A DNA stretch of 59,943 nucleotides from Cohaesibacter sp. (GTDB taxonomy: Bacteria > Pseudomonadota > Alphaproteobacteria > Rhizobiales > Cohaesibacteraceae), in the NCBI GenBank assembly GCA_025800105.1, contig JAOXSG010000905.1:1-59943 (forward strand), read 5' to 3'. Under the pieces are notes generated by a model. That model was not told the DNA's origin. It made no database searches and saw only the letters and a program-made list of their open reading frames with translations. Both the position numbers and the translations under genes were made by a program. Of the stretch, positions 55,457-59,943 are shown in pieces. Every line of letters begins with the position of its first letter. The stretch's first letter is position 1.

Positions 55457-55754
55457 GCGCGTTCTAAACGTCCTCTTCGTTTGGCTATAATCTGTTGGCC
55501 CGATTCATAATGCATCCATCATAAAAGAGCATAAAAATGCAAGGGGCTGGCCGGTCTTGACCATGTCTCATAATAACGATTATAGCACAGAATCCTTACA
55601 TTCTCATGTAAGAAGATGATCCAGATTGGAAATTTGGCCGCACACTAGCCCAGCAAGCAGCACTTGTGAACCTTTATTTACGCAAAAGTGGCAAAAGCGA
55701 CGTCAGGAAGTAAGCCAAAAGAGATTCCGGCCACACACCATGCCTTACTTTCTT

Positions 55755-56207
55755 CTAGCCTCCGGGCACAGACCGCCAGTCAAAACGCTCTTTTAAACGT
55801 TTCAAAATGCCATCCCTCACCGCTCTATAGGAATCAAGGATCTGCTCACGCGAGCCATTGGCTAGCGCTGGATCCAATGTCGGCCAATATTCAGCCTCAA
55901 TGGCCTCGGTCCGTGTCATTTCCAACGCCTTGTGATGGGCTTCTGGTGCCAGTGAAATAACCAAATCAAAATAACTGTCTTCAAGATCTTCAAAGGTATG
56001 AGGCTGATGCAAAGAAATATCAAGGCCAATCTCTTCCATAACCGCAACAGCAAACGGGTCAGGTTTGCCTTTGCGCACCCCGGCAGATTCCACATAAAAG
56101 GCACCGGGAAACAGATGACGGGCCAAACTCGCCGCCATGGGCGAGCGAATGGCATTCATTCCACAAGCAAACAGAACGGCATCAGGCCGGGCTGACCCAC
56201 CGCTCAT
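55755..56207 (-). CDS. Low-molecular-weight phosphotyrosine phosphatase
   Basis: A 150-residue enzyme of the LMW-PTP/arsenate reductase fold. The P-loop is AVLFACGMNAIRSPMA (Cys near residue 13, with CxxNxxRS in place of the usual CxxNxxRS/T spacing), and the general acid Asp lies in the later WPTLDPALANGSR. ATG 56207 has GGAGAGG at 6 bases. It starts two bases after the UPF0262 stop, so the two are co-translated. In this alphaproteobacterial block it always sits between UPF0262 and infA. Confidence 0.85.
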   Translation of the reverse strand: MSGGSARPDAVLFACGMNAIRSPMAASLARHLFPGAFYVESAGVRKGKPDPFAVAVMEEIGLDISLHQPHTFEDLEDSYFDLVISLAPEAHHKALEMTRTEAIEAEYWPTLDPALANGSREQILDSYRAVRDGILKRLKERFDWRSVPGG

Positions 56208-56209
56208 GC

Positions 56210-56749
56210 TCAACCTCTCCAATGCAGGGCACAAATCAGCGTAAAGAGCCGCCGCGCAGTTTGAAAATCGGTATCAATTTTGCCTTCAAGACGTGAGAGC
56301 AGGATTTGTGATCCCTCATTATGCAGCCCGCGTCGCCCCATATCAATGGCTTCAATCCGCGAAGGCGTCGCGGTTTTAATCGCCTCATGATAACTGTCAC
56401 AAATCATGAAATAATCTTTGACGATTTTGCGAAATGGGGTCAAAGACAGAATATGGGTGATAAGTGGACTTTCATCTTCCAGCCGAATGTTAAAAACCAG
56501 CTTGCGCTCAACCAAAGACAGATCCAGTTTATACGGCCCCCCAGCCTCATGCCCATTTGGTTGAAAGCTGTTTTCTTCAACCAAATCATAAATAGCAACC
56601 GCACGCTCATGCTCTATATCAGCGCTCGCTGGCTGAATAGAATGAGGATCCAATGTAACCTCTACAAGACGAAAAGAGCTGATCTCAGTATTTTCTTGCG
56701 CGGGCTTGGTCTCTATCTCATCACCCGTGGGGGATAGTGTTGCGGCCAT
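56210..56749 (-). CDS. UPF0262 family protein
   Basis: A 179-residue cytosolic protein of UPF0262, confined to alphaproteobacteria and found directly downstream of hisD. Recognisable stretches are [26 protein letters not shown] and the C-terminal [15 protein letters not shown]. No function is known. The first about 20 residues are variable. Confidence 0.9.
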   Translation of the reverse strand: MAATLSPTGDEIETKPAQENTEISSFRLVEVTLDPHSIQPASADIEHERAVAIYDLVEENSFQPNGHEAGGPYKLDLSLVERKLVFNIRLEDESPLITHILSLTPFRKIVKDYFMICDSYHEAIKTATPSRIEAIDMGRRGLHNEGSQILLSRLEGKIDTDFQTARRLFTLICALHWRG

Positions 56750-56859
56750 GGGTCGGTCATCCTGTCTTTATCGTCTATTCCTTGTTTGCCTGTTAATTCT
56801 TGCCATGTCAAATGCCTCTTAAAGGCTGATTGAAAAGTCCCAAGCCAGCCCTCTCCCCA

Positions 56860-58152
56860 TTACATATTGAGCCGCTTGGCAACAGAACGGGCATGGGCTT
56901 CTAATCCTTCCTGACGGGCAAGCGTCACAGCCGCCGGACCGATCTGACGCAAATTCTCAGGATTGCAGCGCAAAATGGAGCTGCGTTTGACAAAATCAAG
57001 CGTACCAAGACCAGAGGAAAAGCGGGCAGAACGTGCTGTTGGCAACACATGATTGGAGCCACCAACATAATCACCCACAGCTTCCGGCGTGAAGCGACCA
57101 ACAAAAATAGCTCCGGCATTGCGCACTTTATCGAGCAAATCATCTGGATTTTCCAAAGCCAATTCCAGATGTTCCGGTGCCAAACGATTGGACAATGCCA
57201 TGCCACGCTCCCAATCGGGCACGGTGATCACAGCCCCAAAATCCCGCCAGCTGGCCCCGGCAATCTCAGCTTTTGGCAATGTTTGCAATTGCCGCTCAAC
57301 GGCCGTTTCAACCGCATCGGCAAAATCTGCATCATCGGTGATGAGGATAGATTGCGCCGCTGTGTCATGTTCAGCTTGGGCCAACAAATCAAAGGCAATC
57401 CAGTCAGGATCATTATGCTTGTCTGCCAACACAAGCACTTCAGAGGGCCCTGCAATCATATCAATGCCAACCAGCCCAAAGACCTGCCGCTTGGCAGCCG
57501 CAACAAACGCATTGCCCGGACCAACAATTTTATAAACCGGCTCAATGCTGCTCGTTCCATAAGCAAGAGCGGCCACAGCCTGCGCCCCACCAATACGATA
57601 AATTTCATCAACCCCGGCAAGGTGAGCAGCAGCCAGCACCAATGGGTTCAACACACCATCGGGCGTTGGCACCACCATGACAAGCCGTTCTACCCCTGCC
57701 ACTTTGGCAGGCACCGCATTCATCAGAACAGAAGATGGATAGGCCGCCAAACCACCGGGAACATAAAGCCCCACCGCTTCAATCGCCGTCCAGCGTGAGC
57801 CAAGTTGAACCCCAAGAGCATCTTCATAAAGATCATCCTTGGGCAGTTGGCGCTCATGGTGAGACTTGATGCGATCCCGTGCCAATTTAAGGGCATCCAT
57901 CACATCTGGCTCAATGCTGGCGACAGCCTGATCAATTTCATCTTTTGTAATCCGCAATCCGCTCTTATCGACATCAAAACGATCAAATTGCTCCGTCAGC
58001 TCACATAATGCCTCATCTCCATGATGTTTGACCTTCTCAAGAATACCGCGAACAATCGCATCAACATCTTCCGAAACTTCTCTCTTCATAGAGAGCAAGT
58101 CCTGAAAACGAGCTTCAAAGTCAGCTTGAGCAGCATCAAGGCGAAGAGCCAT
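56860..58152 (-). CDS. hisD: Histidinol dehydrogenase
   Basis: A 430-residue zinc enzyme catalysing the last two steps of histidine biosynthesis, L-histidinol to L-histidine with two NAD. Typical stretches are GLYVPGGLAAYPSS, IAGPSEVLVLAD and the zinc/catalytic LAQAEHDTAAQSIL; the C-terminus ARSVAKRLNM is normal. AAGGA precedes ATG 58152, which gives the family length; the open frame extends upstream to 58386 but that part has no family match. It begins the hisD-UPF0262-phosphatase-infA-maf-yacG group. Confidence 0.95.
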   Translation of the reverse strand: MALRLDAAQADFEARFQDLLSMKREVSEDVDAIVRGILEKVKHHGDEALCELTEQFDRFDVDKSGLRITKDEIDQAVASIEPDVMDALKLARDRIKSHHERQLPKDDLYEDALGVQLGSRWTAIEAVGLYVPGGLAAYPSSVLMNAVPAKVAGVERLVMVVPTPDGVLNPLVLAAAHLAGVDEIYRIGGAQAVAALAYGTSSIEPVYKIVGPGNAFVAAAKRQVFGLVGIDMIAGPSEVLVLADKHNDPDWIAFDLLAQAEHDTAAQSILITDDADFADAVETAVERQLQTLPKAEIAGASWRDFGAVITVPDWERGMALSNRLAPEHLELALENPDDLLDKVRNAGAIFVGRFTPEAVGDYVGGSNHVLPTARSARFSSGLGTLDFVKRSSILRCNPENLRQIGPAAVTLARQEGLEAHARSVAKRLNM

Positions 58153-58172
58153 GCTTTTAATTCCTTCAAGAG

Positions 58173-58218
58173 AGCATATTCTCCAAAAACCTGTGCGGAT
58201 TTCGACTAAGAATATGCT
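58173..58218. repeat. Dispersed palindromic element, copy B
   Basis: AGCATATTCT (58173-58182) is exactly mirrored by AGAATATGCT (58209-58218), with an interior resembling 38262-38305. A related AGAATATGCT occurs at 50803-50813. It lies in the hisD 5' region. The rest of 58153-58517 shows no other gene I trust. Confidence 0.55.
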
Positions 58219-58517
58219 TAAAACAAAGACCAGAGCCTTTTCAATAATCATGCATTCATTCAAAAGGCGCTCGAACGCAATTCCGTAATCTTTATGAGGA
58301 TTTCTGAGACACTCTTCAAGAGAGAAGAAAGCCCGAGCGCGGAATTCTTCACTCAACAGTCCATCACTGGATATGATCGAGAACACATTTCCTCTTTGTC
58401 ACACAAAGATCAACCTATTTCGTTATTTCCCTGTCGGTTTTGCTTGACGATGCACCATGAGACATTGCATTGGAAGAGAATGAAAATACTGAACGGAAAT
58501 AGTCTGGTCGTAAAATA

Positions 58518-59636
58518 ATGTCAAAACATGGTATCATGATATGCGGCCACGGAAGCCGCGCGAAATCAGCCGAGGAAGAATTCTCACTATTGGCAAAAGC
58601 GGTACGTAAACGCTATCCAGATGTGCCAGTGGAATATGGGTTTCTGGAATATTCTGCTCCCAACATTCATATGGGCCTTGACGCTTTGCGAAAAGCGGGT
58701 GTGACAGAAATTACAGCTGTTCCAGGCATGTTATTCGCAGCCACCCATGCAAAGAACGACATTCCCTCCGTTCTCACAACCTATGGGGAAAAGCATCCCG
58801 GACTGACTGTTCGCTATGGCCGTGAACTCGGTCTGCATCCACAAATGATCGCAGCCTTTGAAGCACGCATATTGGAAGCACTGGGCAAAGACCATGTCCA
58901 TACCGGGGACCTTTACGATACCATGCTGGTCGTTGTTGGACGCGGCACGTCCGATACCATGGCCAATGCAGAAGCGGCCAAACTGACCCGTATCGTCAGC
59001 GAGAATATGGGCTTTGGTTGGTCAGAAACGGTTTATTCCGGCGTAACATTCCCATCTGTCGGGCGCGGACTGGATATGGCTCTGAAGCTGGGCTTCAAAA
59101 AGATTGTTGTCGCTCCCTATTTTCTATTCACCGGTCGCCTGATTGATCGCATCTATAATTATGTAGATCGCGTTGCAGCCTCTCATCCTGATGTGACATT
59201 CCTCAAAGCTGGTTATCTGAAAGATCAGGATCATGTGATTGATTGTTTTATTGAGAGAATAGAAGAAGCCAAACATGGCGCTCTGAGCGAAAATATGGAT
59301 CTCATGGCCTCCTTTAAGGATCGCTTGGCTCGCGGTGAAGTGGATATACATCATCATCACGCTGAATTTGTCGATCCATTGGATGATGAAGCCAAAGGCG
59401 GCCATTCTCATGACCACGACCACGACCATGATCATGGCCACGATCATTCCCACAGCCATGGCCACTCACATGATCACTCTCATTCCCACGCGCATAGTCA
59501 TGGCATTTACGAGCATATTGGGCACCCCCATGGCCCTCGTACAATGATTGATGAAGGGGTTTGTTGTTGCTTTATGAGCCAATTCCCATCCGAGATTGTC
59601 GAAGAAGAGCGTGAAAAACGAAAACAGGACCTTTAG
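58518..59636 (+). CDS. cbiX: CbiX-type sirohydrochlorin cobaltochelatase with His-rich tail
   Basis: A 372-residue cytosolic chelatase that inserts cobalt into sirohydrochlorin in the anaerobic cobalamin route. Two CbiX-type repeats are seen: the first with active-site His11 in CGHGSRAKS and His in ATHAKND, the second from about residue 135 (VVVGRGTSDTMAN). Residues about 278-339 are a run of His-Asp/His-Ser repeats, followed by a CCC triplet near residue 348, as in long CbiX forms where the tail is thought to store metal or hold an iron-sulfur cluster. It is divergent from hisD; no other cob genes are in the window. Confidence 0.9.
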   Translation: MSKHGIMICGHGSRAKSAEEEFSLLAKAVRKRYPDVPVEYGFLEYSAPNIHMGLDALRKAGVTEITAVPGMLFAATHAKNDIPSVLTTYGEKHPGLTVRYGRELGLHPQMIAAFEARILEALGKDHVHTGDLYDTMLVVVGRGTSDTMANAEAAKLTRIVSENMGFGWSETVYSGVTFPSVGRGLDMALKLGFKKIVVAPYFLFTGRLIDRIYNYVDRVAASHPDVTFLKAGYLKDQDHVIDCFIERIEEAKHGALSENMDLMASFKDRLARGEVDIHHHHAEFVDPLDDEAKGGHSHDHDHDHDHGHDHSHSHGHSHDHSHSHAHSHGIYEHIGHPHGPRTMIDEGVCCCFMSQFPSEIVEEEREKRKQDL

Positions 59637-59737
59637 GACTTCACATCTCTCACCAACCAAATAAGTTTTACGAAAATTTGGCGTTTGCGCTTTGTCAGCG
59701 TAGGAACATGGTAGAGAGAGATTTTTCAACTTTCAAA

Positions 59738-59770
59738 GCCCCTTTGGATTTTTCCTCAGGGGCTTTTTGT
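59738..59770. terminator. Terminator after cbiX
   Basis: AAAGCCCCTTTGG pairs with CCTCAGGGGCTTT (two internal mismatches) and TTTTTG follows on the plus strand. The complementary strand, where the rRNA operon arrives, shows a weaker T run. Confidence 0.75.
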
Positions 59771-59790
59771 TTTGATTTTTGTCTTTAACA

Positions 59791-59912
59791 GGCTTGGCAG
59801 CGCCTCTCGGTTCCCCCGCCTTCAGGGTTTCGTTTCATCGGCTCCCCGGGCATTAACGTCCTCGTTTGGTATGGGATCGGGTTTGGTCTCCTCGCAATAA
59901 CCACCAGGCCGG
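59791..59912 (-). rRNA. rrf: 5S ribosomal RNA, end of an rRNA operon
   Basis: On the minus strand it begins GGCCTGGTGGTTATTGCGAG, has ACCCGATCCCATACC in the expected place and closes GCGCTGCCAAGCC, giving about 122 bases with the terminal helix closing. The loop and 3' half differ strongly from the usual alphaproteobacterial 5S. The 23S gene would lie beyond the window end. Confidence 0.85.
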
Positions 59913-59943
59913 TTAAAGAGAAAGATAAAATGAGAAGCTGGGC

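Noticed and set aside
58173-58517. Cobalamin riboswitch before cbiX
   Set aside because: No B12-box-like motif could be found in this region.
58294-58518. 74-codon open frame upstream of cbiX
   Set aside because: No ribosome binding site or recognisable domain, and it lies in the divergent hisD/cbiX promoter region and the palindrome area.

Overview
The window comes from an alphaproteobacterium, most likely a Hyphomicrobiales-type organism of moderate GC. The evidence is the conserved run hisD-UPF0262-phosphatase-infA-maf-yacG, a group-11-type RpoE-ChrR pair, glutathione-dependent formaldehyde oxidation, a TRAP/D-lactate locus and a type II-C CRISPR-Cas9 locus with an alphaproteobacterial-style repeat. 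The genus cannot be named from the sequence alone.

Layout. 0-3.4 kb: tail of an unknown gene, then a kinase/M23/aminotransferase fusion. 3.4-10.4 kb (minus strand): uracil permease, S-formylglutathione hydrolase, an unknown secreted protein, glutathione-dependent formaldehyde dehydrogenase and malate synthase G. 10.5-13.3 kb: modABC molybdate importer. 13.3-15.0 kb: an orphan sugar-type binding protein and a fasciclin protein. 15.3-20.3 kb: RpoE-ChrR stress system divergent from an oxidase/DUF1365/cyclopropane synthase operon, with matching promoter motifs on both sides. 20.3-26.3 kb: NTF2-like protein, SDR, SbcC, SbcD and a DM13-like protein. 26.5-32.1 kb: subtilase, a His-rich PAP2/haloperoxidase protein and a SARP-like regulator, an unusual set with no obvious assignment. 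32.1-38.3 kb: FadR-type regulator, TRAP transporter and D-lactate dehydrogenase.

38.3-39.1 kb holds no large gene. It does hold a large structured RNA whose 3' strand can pair either with its own 5' end or with the ribosome binding site of a 65-residue unknown protein, followed by a second two-hairpin RNA. From 39.1 to 50.8 kb is a split type II-C CRISPR-Cas locus: a one-spacer array, an AraC/TonB-receptor/FecBCD-like iron-uptake cluster, a tracrRNA on the minus strand, cas9, cas1 broken by one in-frame stop, cas2 and a two-spacer array. Both arrays share a 57-bp leader (47 identities) at their low-coordinate end, while the tracrRNA shows that crRNAs are read on the minus strand, towards that leader.

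50.9-53.9 kb: short acyl-CoA ligase, an atypical thiolase and a nitroreductase. 54-58.2 kb (minus): tRNA-Phe and the conserved housekeeping block. 58.5-59.6 kb: CbiX-type cobaltochelatase with a histidine-rich tail. The window ends inside an rRNA operon, with a divergent 5S rRNA on the minus strand.
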